A program made the translations under genes and the position numbers. DNA of 64,000 bases, taken from NCBI GenBank assembly GCA_033439265.1, contig JAVTVX010000012.1:37078261-37142260 (forward strand), written 5' to 3'. This stretch comes from Dillenia suffruticosa. Taxonomy: Eukaryota > Streptophyta > Magnoliopsida > Dilleniales > Dilleniaceae. The notes below the pieces were generated by a model, which was not told where the DNA came from, did not search any database, and saw only the letters and a program-made list of their open reading frames with translations. Shown here in pieces: positions 45,945 to 59,400 of the stretch; position 1 is the stretch's first letter; each line of letters starts with the position of its first letter.

Positions 45945-48900
45945 CTATGCAGCAATTCCTGAAGAAAAAGAAAAAGAGAGTGTAAGACACTACATTGAGG
46001 CAGAGTTGGAACTAAACCTACTGTTACGTTTTCAAGTTCAAAGCAACCAGCATTAAAATTTTGACAAGGAAGAAAAATATAGTGCATAAAAATAAATAAA
46101 ACTAGCAACTCCTTTCTAAAAAAAACGCGATTCATTATCGTCTCAGATGCTCATGTAAGCTCCAAATCAATGAGTAGCTTCTTAGGATTTGATGAGCTAC
46201 ATTGCCAAATACTGAGAAGAGTTGATCAAATTGCATATGTTTAGAACACAGGCTCTGTGTTTGATCTCACAAGCCTGAAATGCTTAAATGTATTGATAGT
46301 GCCAACAGAGTTGAGCCATTGGTGCGGAACATGGCATTCATTTTTGTCTCTCAAAAAATGCCAATGATATCAATGGAAGCATGCAACTACCAATTACCAT
46401 CCACCAGGAAATAAATATAAGACATGCATATCTGCATGTGCTATAATGTACTTTACAAAATAACCTGATGCTTCAAGTTAGGCTTAGTTTTATCACTTTT
46501 TTATCTTAAGAATTGCCTGGTGGAAGGTTAGCAAGACAAAACAATCGGATATAACAGAAACTAGAACCTCAAACTTACCAATTAACTAGTGAATAGCCTA
46601 TGTTATAATGAAGAAACTTGCTCTGTGGGTGAAATATTACTGAGTTAGGGCAATGCTTGCCCATCTGGCCTTTTGCAACACCATACACTCCTTTTGAATT
46701 AGCTATTGCAATATTCAGGAAATTTGAAAGACAAAGGATGGTAAGACTACATGAACCTAGAAGAGTACTTGTGCAGGCAGATCAATAACAGTGTGAGAGA
46801 ATAGGAGAACAAAATTACCTCTATTTGATTGTCTATTTGTAACGCTATAACCCACATAACCAGCTGAATTTTTGGTTGCAACATCTGATGGTGAAGCCCC
46901 AAGACCGTAATTAAATGAATCAGACCCTTCCAGCTCAGAATTTGAGGACCTCCAAGTAGGATTGCCGTAAATTGAACCACCTTCATAAATGTCTCTAAAA
47001 GCCCCATCATAGCCACCATTGGGAGCAGTGAATGATGATGTTGGGCCCAAAGTAGTTCCATTGTTTCTTCTATACCCTTCCTCTCCTAATCCAAAACTGA
47101 TGTCTCCGTTACCACGAGTAAGATTCCCACCACCATAAGCAGAACTCGTCATTCCACCTTGACTAGTAACAGGTGAATCCCAAATGGCACCAATATTACC
47201 AAAAGCATTAACTCCACTATTCCCACTTCCAGAGTCGATAAATGAACTTGAGTTTGCAGAATTTGTAAGATAACTGAGACTCATATTCCCCCAAAGGTTT
47301 CGGCTAGACGAACCCCCGACAGAATTGTTTCCCCCATTATTTCCACCATATCCGTTGGGAGTGCTATATCGGTTCAAGGCCCCATTGTAATATGGGTTTG
47401 ATCCCCTTCCATATCCAACATTTGAATTTAGACTGGAACTTCCTCCATAGCTTGGACTCAAAGCTGTCTCAAAATTGAGCCCCATCCCATAACCAGGACT
47501 TAAAGGAGGATATCCACTCCGGCCAAGAGTAACTGGACTAAGTCTACCTTCCATTCTAACTCCATAGCCTCCAACCAAGTGTGGATTATATCCCTGAGTA
47601 TAGCCATTAAGGATGTTACTAACTCTACGAAGACCATAGGCATATCCATTTAACTGGTTGCGAGTTGGCCCAGGAGATAATTCCTTTGGGACAGCCCGCT
47701 TAACCTCAACCATTTTACCATTTAGTTCATGGAAGGTTTTAACCAGCACTTTGTCCACTGCCTCCTCAGAATCATAAGTGATAAATCCAAATCCTCGTGG
47801 TCTCTGTGTGTTGTGGTCATACATCACAACAACATCTGTAATTGTCCCAAATTGATCAAAGTACTTCTTAAAGTCACTTTCTGTCACTGTGGATGCTAAA
47901 CCTCCTACAAATATTTTTTTAGTGCGACTTGGGCCCAGTGAACCATGAACACTGTTGTTGCTTTTGTTCAGGCCAAAATGATCATCCCTTGGAACAGCCT
48001 TCTTTGCCTCAACCTGAGAGAAGGAAACGAGTAGAATAAGAGCCTACAGAATCTTGACAAAAAAATGCACTTCTGAAAATTTCTATTTGTATGCTATGAT
48101 GAAGCACTCACTGGTGCATACATTGCAGCAATGTAAGTTGGAATGGCAAGTTAAGGATCAGTAATCTATCTATAATGCATTGTTACAAAACTTTGTGAGA
48201 AGGGAATTAAACCAGTACCTTTATTCATATCTCAATCTAGTACTGAACTTTTGGTTGCATCTCAACTTGAATATAAGAGCTAGAAATGCAATAGAAAAAG
48301 AAAATGCTGCTTTCGAAAGTTCTTTTTCTTCCTAACCAAGCATCATGTACAATGTATGAGGGGCAAAAAAGCTATAATTTGGAGGATCTGATATTTGTGG
48401 AAGACAAAAAGGAAATATGGCTGAACTATTCAAATTCTCCTCAAGGTCAGTAATTCATTATGGTTTGTTAATCCTACATGTACATACAATCTATGAATTT
48501 TATCCTTACCCTGCCATATCATGTTTGGAATTCAAAGTGCACCTTTCAGTGACAATTTGCAACCTTCAAGCACAAACAGGATTCAAAGAATTTTATTTTT
48601 TATTTTCCACACCCAAATAGGGTTCCTACCTGCAGTATATGCATGAGAGTAAAATACCTTTCGACAGAAACGACATAAGAGACAAAAACATCCACTTTAT
48701 CAATTGCCATCCAAAATGAAGCTGAGGTCCTGTCTATTAACAGCCCCTAATAAGCATTATTCTAGAATCAGTTGTGTAGCTTTTAAATTGCAATGGTCTA
48801 TTCCTGTCTCATTAAAACAAACTTATCTTATAAATCCTAATTAAAGTAACCATACTTTACAACTAATTGATCACCTACACGGTGCCTCATCATGGCAAGC

Positions 48901-49973
48901 CAATTTTAACTAACGCTGTTGAAGAAAAAACTGCTTGTGCATTGTTGTTTTAAGCATCCAATAAATAAAGAAAAAAGTCAATATCATTAAGCATGAATAC
49001 AGACAAACTAAATATACATGGTAGAGAAATAATGCTAATGGATTCAAGATCTAGGGAAGAGATGCTGAAAGGAAACATGAAAAACATAAGCCTTCCGGTC
49101 TTTGATTCGTGACCCCCCTCCCCAAAAAAAATCACACACACGCAGATCTCATATTAAAATTCCAAACATAGGTTAATTCATCGCTAATGCTAAATCCATG
49201 AACTGGCTTTGTTCAGGACATTGAGTGCTGTAGGCTCTTTGCAATAAGCATTTATAAGTTGCCTTCCAACTCTACAATAATTTTTCAAAACAAGCGTTGA
49301 TTCCTTATGTACTCTTCCACATGATTTATGTTAGCCAACTTCATTTCCTTGGTTCATCTTTCATTTAGTGTTTTCCATTATTTGAAAGCACAAAAAAGTT
49401 CCTTGCATCATGATGGTGATAGGACTTTGAATTCCTTCCACCACCGGAAAATTATCAGCATATTCTGCTTGTGGTAGTCAATTTTTGGTACTTCCTGATG
49501 CTTTCATAAGATTGGGCAACATGTGATTAATCAAAATTAACCACCAAAAATTAATCAGCATCAAGCTAAAAAATAGTTAGACATCTAGTTGTTTTCAAAC
49601 CAAAAATGGGTACATTGTTAAGTTAAAAATTTCCATTTCTTGACAACCACCAATACACAAGGGAAATTAAGTTGTCCTGCAGAACTCAAACAGCTAATAT
49701 AAACCTTAATGACAAATCAAATAGAAGCATTCAATTTAAAGTAAAACTTACAGCTCTACCATCTATCATATGCTTTTCCAAGACAACTCTTTCTGCAACA
49801 GCAGGATCAGCGAAGACAACAAAACCGAAACCACGAGCACGACCCGTGGTTCGATCCTTCATTATCACAGCTTCCACTACTTCTCCAAAAGTTTGGAAAT
49901 AATTCCTAAGGCGATCTTCATTGGTGTCCCATGAAATCCCACCAATAAACAGCTTACCCGGTTCAATTTCCAT
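45945..49973 (-). CDS. hnRNP-like RNA-binding protein with two RRMs and Gly/Asn/Ser-rich tail
   Basis: There are three minus-strand coding exons: 49973-49752, 48013-46819 and 45958-45945 (TAG), giving 476 aa. RRM1 is at about residues 6-80 (RNP2 LFIGGI, RNP1 RGFGFVVF) and RRM2 at about 107-180 (IFVGGL, RGFGFITY). The rest is a low-complexity Gly/Ser/Asn/Tyr-rich domain (SYGGSSSLNSN, NNGGNNSVGGSSS), prone to self-association. This layout matches the Arabidopsis hnRNP1-like proteins (At4g14300, At2g33410 group), which act in nuclear RNA binding and processing. The last coding exon is 14 nt (G|GA ATT GCT GCA TAG), giving the C-terminus ..NRGIAA typical of that group. An acceptor (TGTTGCAG) one base before the ATG implies a 5'-UTR intron starting upstream near 50.3-50.6 kb. 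Confidence 0.93.
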
Positions 49974-50758
49974 TCTGCAACAAAAGCATAATACCCAATC
50001 CAATTCCTTGAAAATTCCCATAATTCATAAATACATAAAATCAATTCTAAAAAAAAAAGAAGCCATATATACTTCTACACGTGAACACTCAATTTCTTTT
50101 CCATTACATGAAGATCTGATCAATCTATGATCCAATTGTATCAACTAGTTGCACAATTCAAATCCAAAAAAGGGTCTGTTCTAAAAAATCTGAAACTATG
50201 CGATTCAACAAGTAATGTGAAAAACCCATCAAACACAAAACATGAAAATGTGGATTGGATGATTAAACATATGAGTTACCTTATAAAAGAAATGAATTTG
50301 ATGTTATTGATAGATAAGAGGTGGGTATTATCGGATTTAATCCAGAAGCATCGGATCTTTCTCGGATCAATTAAAAAACACCAACCCAGAATCCAGAATT
50401 CCCGGAAATCCGATAATCAAAAACTGAGGTTTGGTTTTGATACAACGTCTGGATCCAAATAAAAACTTTTATTTTTGACAACAGTGAGGAAAACCCAGAT
50501 GGGAAAAATTGAGAGAGAATTTTAAGATCTATGAGAAATCATGATAAGAAGAGAGAGGACTAGAGATTGCCCTCTTTTCCTCTCTCTCTCTCTCTCCCTC
50601 TCTCTAAAGATTTATGTTTCAATTGATTCAATTAGAGACAATGAAAGGAATATGGAGGAAGAGAGAGAGAGAGAAAGAGAGAGAGAGAGGCCAAAGGCGA
50701 TGGGATTATAGGGAAATATCTTAACTATTATTATATATGAGCAGAGGAGAGAGACAGG

Positions 50759-50792
<34 letters not shown>
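49974..50792 (-). promoter_or_regulatory. hnRNP-like gene 5' UTR intron and leader region
   Basis: Splicing immediately before the ATG implies that the first exon lies to the right. The GA/CT-rich stretch 50500-50690 is a likely leader, with (CT)n at 50581-50602 and (GA)n at 50764-50791. The exact exon and transcript start are not resolved. Confidence 0.4.
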
Positions 50793-51541
50793 CCTTAGCT
50801 ATCCTGTCTCGTGTAAGATGTTGAGAAAGGGAGACGACGGAAGATGGTGACTTCGTTTAAAAATTTTTTAAGTTTTATTTTTTTTTATATCTAAGAAATT
50901 ATATATTAATAAATAATAAGTCACACTACATTTTATTAATATTTTAAAAATAGATAGTTTATCCTCTATTTTTTTTATTAGAAAATACCTATTTATCAAG
51001 AAAAAAGACCAAAAAAAAATATATCATATATTCAGAAGTCACTCTGAATTTTATCACAATTTTTAAATAAAAAATACCTATTATTAATAAAAACACAAAA
51101 AAAGCAACATAGCCAAAACCAATAATTTTGTTTTTAATTAGGTAATAAATTGAACAATATTTTTGTCACAGCAATAATTACTTTTAATGTCATGTTTTTA
51201 CACCTAATTTTCATAGAGTAAATCTTTAAAAACTATAAATGAAAAAAAAAAAGAAAAGTAAGATTATTTGTTAACAAAATAGCAAAATGTTTTATAAAAT
51301 TAATAAAATTTCTGAACAAAAGAGAAATGATTTTTGATAAAAACTTTATTGTTTAGCTTATTTAAGTAATTTTTAATTCATGCCAATGCTCTCTTGATTT
51401 CTATATTTGTATTTGAATAGATTTTGAGCTGCTTGTACATTTAAAGACAATCCCAAGAAACCTAAAAAGGTCTTGTATTTGCCGATAGAAAATAAAATTG
51501 ACTTATTTCTCTTAATATTGTATTCGGCGTAAGAAAATTGT

Positions 51542-51732
51542 GATTTTTATTTCAATTACAAAGATATTGAAAGCAACTTCTATGAAAATTGTTTTCATAA
51601 TGGATTCAGTTATTTTCGATGGGTTTATTTTTAATTATCTTATTTATTTATGAAAACAATTTTCAAGAAATCGATTTCAGAAAATACTTTTCTAGAAGTT
51701 GTTTTCAATGTTCCGTGATTACAATAAAAATT
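51542..51732. mobile_element. Foldback (MITE-like) element candidate
   Basis: The left arm GATTTTTATTTCAATTAC..ATTGAAAGCAACTTCTA (51542-51582) and the right arm TAGAAGTTGTTTTCAAT..GATTACAATAAAAATT (51693-51732) are imperfect inverted repeats. Inside them TATGAAAATTGTTTTCATAA pairs with ATGAAAACAATTTTCA (51650-51665). The whole 190 bp can fold on itself. Target duplications are not clear. Confidence 0.5.
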
Positions 51733-53452
51733 ATAATATTAGTATCATTTTCAATCCTAAATGTAATATTAAGAAAATAACCCAAATAGAAATAATAATA
51801 ATTCAAATAATAGATAATACAAGAGAGATAAAACAAATGATAAGAAAATGTCATTTTTGGAGTTTTATCAACAATTTGGTATCTTTTGATACTCATTTGG
51901 AAAAACATTTTTCATTGCATTTAGCTCGTGTCATCTTACAACGTTAGTTCTATACCATATAGAATTTGAATTTTTTTGTCTCGATGACATGTTAGTCTTA
52001 TCTAGTTTCTCCATATGCACATAAAAATAATAAATTTTATTCATAGAAAAAGAAAAAATAAAAAATAATTTTGAGAAAAAAATATAAGAAATAAAGTTAC
52101 GAGTAATTAAAAAGTTAGAATTTTCTAGAGATAAGAGAAAGGAGACCCGATGTTTAAAGTAGGAGTGAAATTGATTTCATCATACGTATTTGAATCGGGT
52201 CATGTTTAAATTCCTTTTTTTCTTTCTTTTTATTTTTCAACTCATACTTAGAAACATGAAATCAAAATAGGTGATAAAACTATTAGAGATATGGAAATAA
52301 AGGGTTCAAAAGTTTTGCCATGTCGATTCATCAAATTTTAATAATATCGACCGATTCAGGCTCGTGTTATCTACTGCCCACCTTCCTCCTCTATTTTCAG
52401 AACCATGTGAACGGAGAGCGGACAAGACTCAATCGTATGGGTATGTAAAATACAAGATTTCTAATCATAACAGAAAATGGATACTCAATTTAAAGTTTTT
52501 ATTAATAATTAAATCTATTTCATTGATACTTATATTGTGATTAACATTTACTATCGTAGAATAAATCAATTTAAAAATAGAAAAACATGGTCAGATAGGG
52601 CATGAGTTTTTTAAATATTCTTTACAATAATTAAAATATTAAAATTTGAAAGTATTGAATTCTAAAAAATTTAAGGATTTTAAAATATCAGACAGTAAGT
52701 ATTTCTTATTAATGATAAAGATGCAAAGGAGCCATCATACATCACCTTTTGGGATTAAAATTTGAAAACTAAATGAAAATGTACACTAACATTGGATGGA
52801 TCAAACTAGACCAAATCATGTACATGATACGTATCTCTAAATTTCAGTTAAATATTCGTATCAGTTGATCAAAATATACAGACGATTTAAGATTTGATAA
52901 TACATACCGATATAGATTAATACAAATTTTATTCTATAATTCATTTAACATTATTGCTCTAGAAAGCGGATTTATTAACTAGTTAAAATTTTGAAAATTT
53001 GATTCTCTAGAATTTATATTAGAATTGAAAATCAATCTTCTTGTTAATGATCAATAATATTAGGGCAACTTATAAATGGAGGGGGTTTCTTATGATGGGT
53101 AGAATATGATGCAAGCTAGATATATTAAACTAAAGAAGGACACCCTACCAAACAATATTATGCAAATTGATGCATGAATGTGGAAATGACAAAGATAAGT
53201 GGATTGGCTGCAAAGATGCTGGATTGAGATAAAACCCAATTGTTATTAAAATTTAAAAAACCCTAACTTTATCATCTAGCTTTTAAAAAAAAACCATCAA
53301 AAAGTTGTGAGAGATGTTTGAAGGACAGAAGGGATCCCTTGTTCTCCCACTCATCCAAAGGAACAGAACAAATAGATGCATTAATATGCCATATAATATA
53401 TCTTAATAACATATGATGTATTGCCGCACATGCATGATGCAATTGTGTTTAT

Positions 53453-53552
53453 AAGACTATGATTCACACCGATCCACGGTAAGACCATTTTTTTTTTTTT
53501 TTTTTTTGGTTTTATCCGCAGTAAGACCATGATGCACACCGATCCACTGTAA
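53453..53552 (+). repeat. Short direct repeat separated by a T tract
   Basis: AAGACTATGATTCACACCGA at 53453 and AAGACCATGATGCACACCGA at 53523 start two copies of about 30 bp, both continuing TCCAC.GTAAG. A run of about 20 T separates them. Confidence 0.75.
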
Positions 53553-54244
53553 GTTTAGTGGGTAAGAATATTAGATCATTTAATTAAGTTTTGAAATTGT
53601 CCCTTAGAATGAATCTGATAAATGTTCAGACCAGATTGATAAGATTATGATAACAGATACCGATTAATATAGTATATAAAAAAAAAAACCATGATGCACA
53701 CTCACTATATGTATAGTATTATTATTATTATTTGTAGATTAAGGAAAATTAATTAATAAATAATTAGATTAAAAGTTGTCTCTCGACCGTAGATCGGACA
53801 GATCTATTCTCCTAATGGCATAAGTCAAACATGTTTTGTTTTCTAGGTTTGTATAACTTTTTTAACCTATAATAAGAGAAGGTTTGTCTATCAAGTTACT
53901 TTCTTTGGGAAGACAACTTTTCCCCTAAATAAGTTACATTAGAAGAGATCGTGGGATAGAGAAAATGCTTAAAAGGGTCATATTGACATTAGAGGAAATG
54001 GAAGTGTTTTTCTTCCTCCTCCTCCTCTTCTTCTTTTTATTTTTTCTTGGATATGGCTCTTTTTATTTTTCTCTTTTATTCATGTGAATTGAATGATCAC
54101 CATTGTAATTATAAGGTTTTAAATGTTTTTAAATTTCTTATTTTAGTAATTATTATTATTTATCACAATGCCATCAATATGTTAATCTGATAAATATCTC
54201 TCAAAAAACATATTCCAACAAATATATTACTTTAATCATATTTA

Positions 54245-54440
54245 AATTCAAAATCTCTCTCTTAATTTATTTATTTTATAAACCAGCGGTATTCAGTAAT
54301 CACATTAGATCCGATTAATTCCGGTTTAAGTCAAATTGTATCTCGAGAGACAAAATTCTTTCCTTACCTATTTTCATCATATATAAAAATTGAATCTGAT
54401 ACCGTATTTAAATTCAAAATATCCATATGAATCATTGTGT
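54245..54440 (-). mobile_element. Decayed relative of the SINE-like family
   Basis: On the minus strand the blocks AATTTAAATACGG, GAAAATAGGTAAGG, GGAATTAATCGGATCTA and GAATACCGCTGG follow the order of the 3' body of copies A-C. The head is not recognisable. Low certainty. Confidence 0.3.
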
Positions 54441-56163
54441 GTAATATTTTTGAATATTTTTTTCTCTTTTACTCAGCAAAAAAATTGTGGAATGAATAAC
54501 CAATATTGCAACCTTTTCTCTTATATGGCACTAATAAAGTTTTTATCTATTATAAAATTTTTAGTTTAAATAATATCATCATTCATCACAATGTTATCGA
54601 GATGTTAACTATTAGTTTCTGTCTCAAGTAATCTGAAGCCTATTACTATAAGTAATGGTACTTAAACTTAAAACCTCCTATGATTATTAATGTCGGTTTT
54701 GAAGATGTGGTTAGAGTTGGGATAAAATGGGTTGGTAGGATGTGATTTTCTATATCGGCAAACCAAATGTCTAATAGGACAGCTCCCCACTATTACATCT
54801 TCTCTGATTAAGATTTTGATCAAAAGGGACAAGTGGGAGGGACCATTTGCCCTCCATAATTAGGTTCATGTTAGTAGATGATCCTTCCTTTTTCCCAATA
54901 AAGTTTGCTTTTGCAAGATAGATTTAAGGACAATGTGGGTCACGTTGCCCTCGGATCAAATGCCAAACTCTATGCCCCGGTCGCATATATATATTTATCT
55001 AGATTAATTGATATCTGAAATTATATTCTGATTAATTTAATCTAAATTACTATTTGATACTCTTTAAGAAGGAATTCTCTCGATATAATTTTATCGATTT
55101 CTAAGAGTTAAATTTAAATTTTGATTAAGAGATTTAATATATTTTTTTTAACTATCGATTGATCTTGGGTTTTGTATTATATGTTCATCGGTTGTACTTG
55201 GATTTTATGTCTTCATTTTCCAAGTGCCAACAAAGTCACAGCTTATGAAATAACATTTGCCAACTTGAGTAATAATGTTTAGGTTTTTGTTGTAATAATA
55301 TTGTAAAAAGAAAATTAAATAGACAAAATCAAACCTTAGTTTGTTTTCTTTCATGCCCATGATTTCCCTTGGTGATCAACATTGTTGCTCAAGGTTAAAT
55401 TTGAATTTTATCAAACATCCCTTAAAAGTCTCATTCATACATGAAAATTGTGAATACAATCATAGTTCTAGTAAAAGTCCCATTTTGTGACAAAAATATT
55501 GGGATGGTTGCTTAGAATTTTCCTTTCACTTGTGCTTATTTGCCAATACTACTTGCCTACTTGGAGTTGGGATGTGCCTTTCATTTTTAAGAACAAATAG
55601 AGGCAAAAGGTTTTTCACTAAACCTACAGATAAATTTATTTTTTTATTTATAAAATTCTTTTTATAAAAAATAATTTTAAAAATAAATTGAATTATAATT
55701 TTACAGATACTACTCACGTTAAAAACTGAGCGTAATTCAGAAACAAAATCGTGCCATTTATTTAAGCATATTCATACGATGTTATTTAAAAAATATTATA
55801 GTTTTAGTATTAAGAATGATCAACAACCAATTTTATGTTACAAAGGCAAACTACACCAATTCATTTATAAACCCTATTTCATAGTTGAAATTAAGATCCA
55901 ATATGAAATTAAAAATTTATTTATAGTTTGTTATATATTTAAATTATAATTTTAAAGTAAAATTTATAATTTTTATAAAAATTGATAATATTTAAAATTT
56001 TAAAAATATATACATAATTTATTTGATAACTCCCAAAAAAAAATTGTTGTTGGTGGTTACTGAAAACATACGACGGTTCCTTGGTATCTTACTAACCGTG
56101 CCAAAGATATCCGCAGTTTGGCCCGCCGAACGAACCGGGCACGGTTTTGGGGGGGGGGGGTGG

Positions 56164-56166
<3 letters not shown>

Positions 56167-56209
<43 letters not shown>
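56167..56209 (+). repeat. (GA)n microsatellite upstream of thymidine kinase
   Basis: GA tract of about 21 units, preceded by a run of 11 G (about 56150-56160). It lies about 235 bp upstream of the thymidine kinase ATG, followed by a CT run at 56404-56425 that is probably in the 5' UTR. Confidence 0.93.
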
Positions 56210-56214
<5 letters not shown>

Positions 56215-56442
56215 GATGCAAAAAGTAAACGGGTCGTCTAGACATCTTTCTCAGGTCAGTTGAAGTGAAAACCAGCAAAAACCCCTTCTTCGAGACTCTC
56301 CGGCGAAAACCCTTGTAACTTCCAAGTAGCCCTCGTCTCTTCAAATGTTCCCTCCACTGTCTAATGCTCTCCAAAACTCCTTCGCTTGACTCTCATTCAC
56401 TCACTCTCTCTCTCTCTCTCTCTCTGACGATCCATTACTCAC

Positions 56443-59400
56443 ATGCTTGCCATATCAAGAATGAAATCGCTCATCTCCCCAACTCTTTCTCCTTTGTCTT
56501 CTCGACTCCACAATACCCCTTCTTTTACTCTTTTTCCCCAGAGATTTTCCATTTCTCACTCTCTTCAAGTCCCCAAGCTTCTCCATCTTAGACGTCGCCC
56601 TTATTCCCTTCAACCTTCAAACTCTGTGGTCCCTAGTCAAGGTAGTAGTTTTCAATCAGAAGGCGGTCAGTTGTCGTCTGGAGAGATTCATGTTATTGTT
56701 GGACCCATGTTCGCCGGAAAAACAACTACTCTTCTTCATAGGATTCAGTCTGAAAGAAGTAAAGGCAGGTTTGGAGAAAAAGGTTCTTTTTTATTGTATT
56801 TAGTTTATTTGTTTGTTTGAGTATAAAATGATGTGTTTGTTCTCATTTATGGAATTTGTGTGAAATTGTGCTTTATTCTTACGTGCGTCCGCTTTATTAG
56901 GCGGTATTTGATTGAAAACATGAATGCTTTAAATGCCACTTTCATTATGACTTGGGGATTTCATATAGAGCATGTGTCTTTTGTTGTGAATGAGTGAGTG
57001 ATTTTAGAAAAAAATTATTTTTTATTTTTTAGGAATTTTGTTTGTTCAATTTGGGAGTGTTCATCATAATTCCTTGGTTATTTTGTTAGTGTAAAATGAT
57101 GGGTTTGTGATCAAACTCAGGAGTAAGGAGTGTAGTTTGATTTTTGGGATGTTTCTTTATGCTTATATGGGTGGACTTGTGGGCAATTTGTGATTGAAAC
57201 TGAGGGCTTTATATGTGACTTTCTTTAATTATAACTGGGGTTTATGTGGTGCATGGGATCAATTTTTAAAGCATTAAATGGAGGACTGTAGTTCACATAT
57301 AATGAATAAGTTGGCTTGGTATGTAATGGCAATTGCTCCTCTGTTTTAAATTATTTTTTAATTTTTAGTGCAACATCTTAGTTCACATATAATGAATAAG
57401 TTGGCTTGGTATGTAATGGCAATTGGTCATCTGTTTTTAAAATTTAATTATGTTTTAGTGGAACATCTTGTGTCATATCTGCTGGAGTTTCTGGTGATTT
57501 TTCTCATGTGAAGATAGAGCTGTGAATCATGTCACTGTATTAGTTTTCCTCTTTATGCTTTGCTTGTGATGGTCTAAATTTGTTAGGTGCAGTTATGGTC
57601 TTGAACTTGTGTTATTCTCAGAACTGAGATAACCCCAGTTGTTTTCAAGTTGATGACCGTTAAAAACTTTGTTGAATTGGATGACATATTTGGAGGTCGT
57701 TGTATTTCTGGTAGGTTGTCTGAAGCAATTGGGCCATTGTGTTGCACAGGCTTGTAAGTGGATTTGCAGAATTATTCACATTCAGGAACACATATAAAAC
57801 AAGAAATATAAGAAGGGGAAAAGAATTCATGTCCAAATGCATGCTTAAAAAGAAATTTTTTATATTAGATGCATCAGAGGATCTTGCAACTGCACAGATT
57901 CTATCTGCTATGTTGTTGGAGAAAAGCATGGTATCATTGAATGCCATGGTTTCAAGCTACGTGCAGAAATGTTTGGAAGAAGTGTAGTTGAGTCTTTTTT
58001 AGAAATGAGACACATTAGTCCAATTCAACACCTGATCAGTTTACTTTTGCTTCGGTCTTTAGAGCTTGTGATATTTTAGCTTCGTTGGAGCAGGGTAAGC
58101 AAGCCCATGATGTAATTAGTGCCAAATTGTGAAAATTATTGTTGTAAAATAGTGCACTAATGCATATGTGTTTCAAGTGTAGTTGTCCATCTGATGTATG
58201 AGTAGTATCCAATAAGTCATTGGAGAGGAATGCCATTACATGGACTGGTCTAATATGTGGGTTAAGCCAGCATCAAAGAGTTGTAGAAGTTTTGGAGTTC
58301 TTTCAAAGAATGAGAGATGAAGCATTCAGGCCCAACTATTTTGCTTTTCTGGCAGTTCTGTCTGTTTGTTGGATGTAAGTGTTATGAACCAACTAAAGAA
58401 AGAGAGGAAGAGAGAGTGAGATCAAGAGAAGGAGAGAGATTAGGGGGAGAAAATAGAGAGAGAGAGAGATATTTAGAGAGAGAGAATACAAGAGAGAGAG
58501 ATTTCAATAGCATTTCAATATATCCATTATATGTTGTAAAGAATACTATTTATACTAACTCTATTACTAACCAAATTTGTTAACTACTAACTAATCTAAC
58601 AATTACAATTAACCACTAACTATTCCCATTAACTATGATTAACTACTAACCCTATGGTTAGTAGTTGTTACAATAAGCCTCACTATTAGTGACAACAGAA
58701 TATGCTATTCAACCAAAGCAACATGATGCAGTAATGGTCAATCTTTTCGGTTGTGCTGGGGGTCAGAAGAGGCTTTTGAGTATGCTCAGAGTTTGCCCTG
58801 TGAGAAGCATACTGTCATGTGGGGTGCTTAGCTTGTAGCTCATGAAATTCATGACCATGAAGTCTCGCTAAAATAATCTGTAAAGAAATACTTTGTGCTT
58901 GAAACGCAAATGCTGTTGCAGAAGTTAGATCGGTGATGATGGATTCAGGGATGAAAAAAGAGCCTGGCTATAGCAGGATTGAGGTGCAAAATGAGGTCCA
59001 CTTCTATGTGGGGCGGGGGGGGGGGATTCTCATGATGATACCGAATATGTGTATGAGTTGGTAGAAGAGATTACTGGCCATTTGAAGGATGATGGCTGTG
59101 TAGCTGACATTGAGTATGGTTAATTCGGGTCCTGAGTCCAGCATGCATTTGTGTGTAGCTATATGAACTCTGATGCACATTCTGCGTGACTGTGAGGGTC
59201 AGATATTTGGGGGGATGTTTGAAATCAATTAATGAGGTCTTGCATCAACCTATGTGGTATGTGCAGTATTATTTTGTAGGGTGGAGGTTATTAAAGTCTC
59301 CAATTCTTTCATCTAAAGCAGAAATAGAATATTTCTTGAGAGTGTAAGATACTTTTAAAAGGATATACGAAGAAAAACTGCCATTGGAGAATATAGTGCA

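Larger units (their letters stand above)
50793..56166. other. Long AT-rich spacer
   Basis: About 5.3 kb with no recognised exon, domain or RNA gene. It holds a foldback element (51542-51732), a small direct repeat around a T tract (53453-53552) and decayed SINE-like sequence (54245-54440, minus; possibly also 55010-55145). Open frames are short and rich in Ile, Lys and Asn, as expected by chance in AT-rich DNA. Confidence 0.6.
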
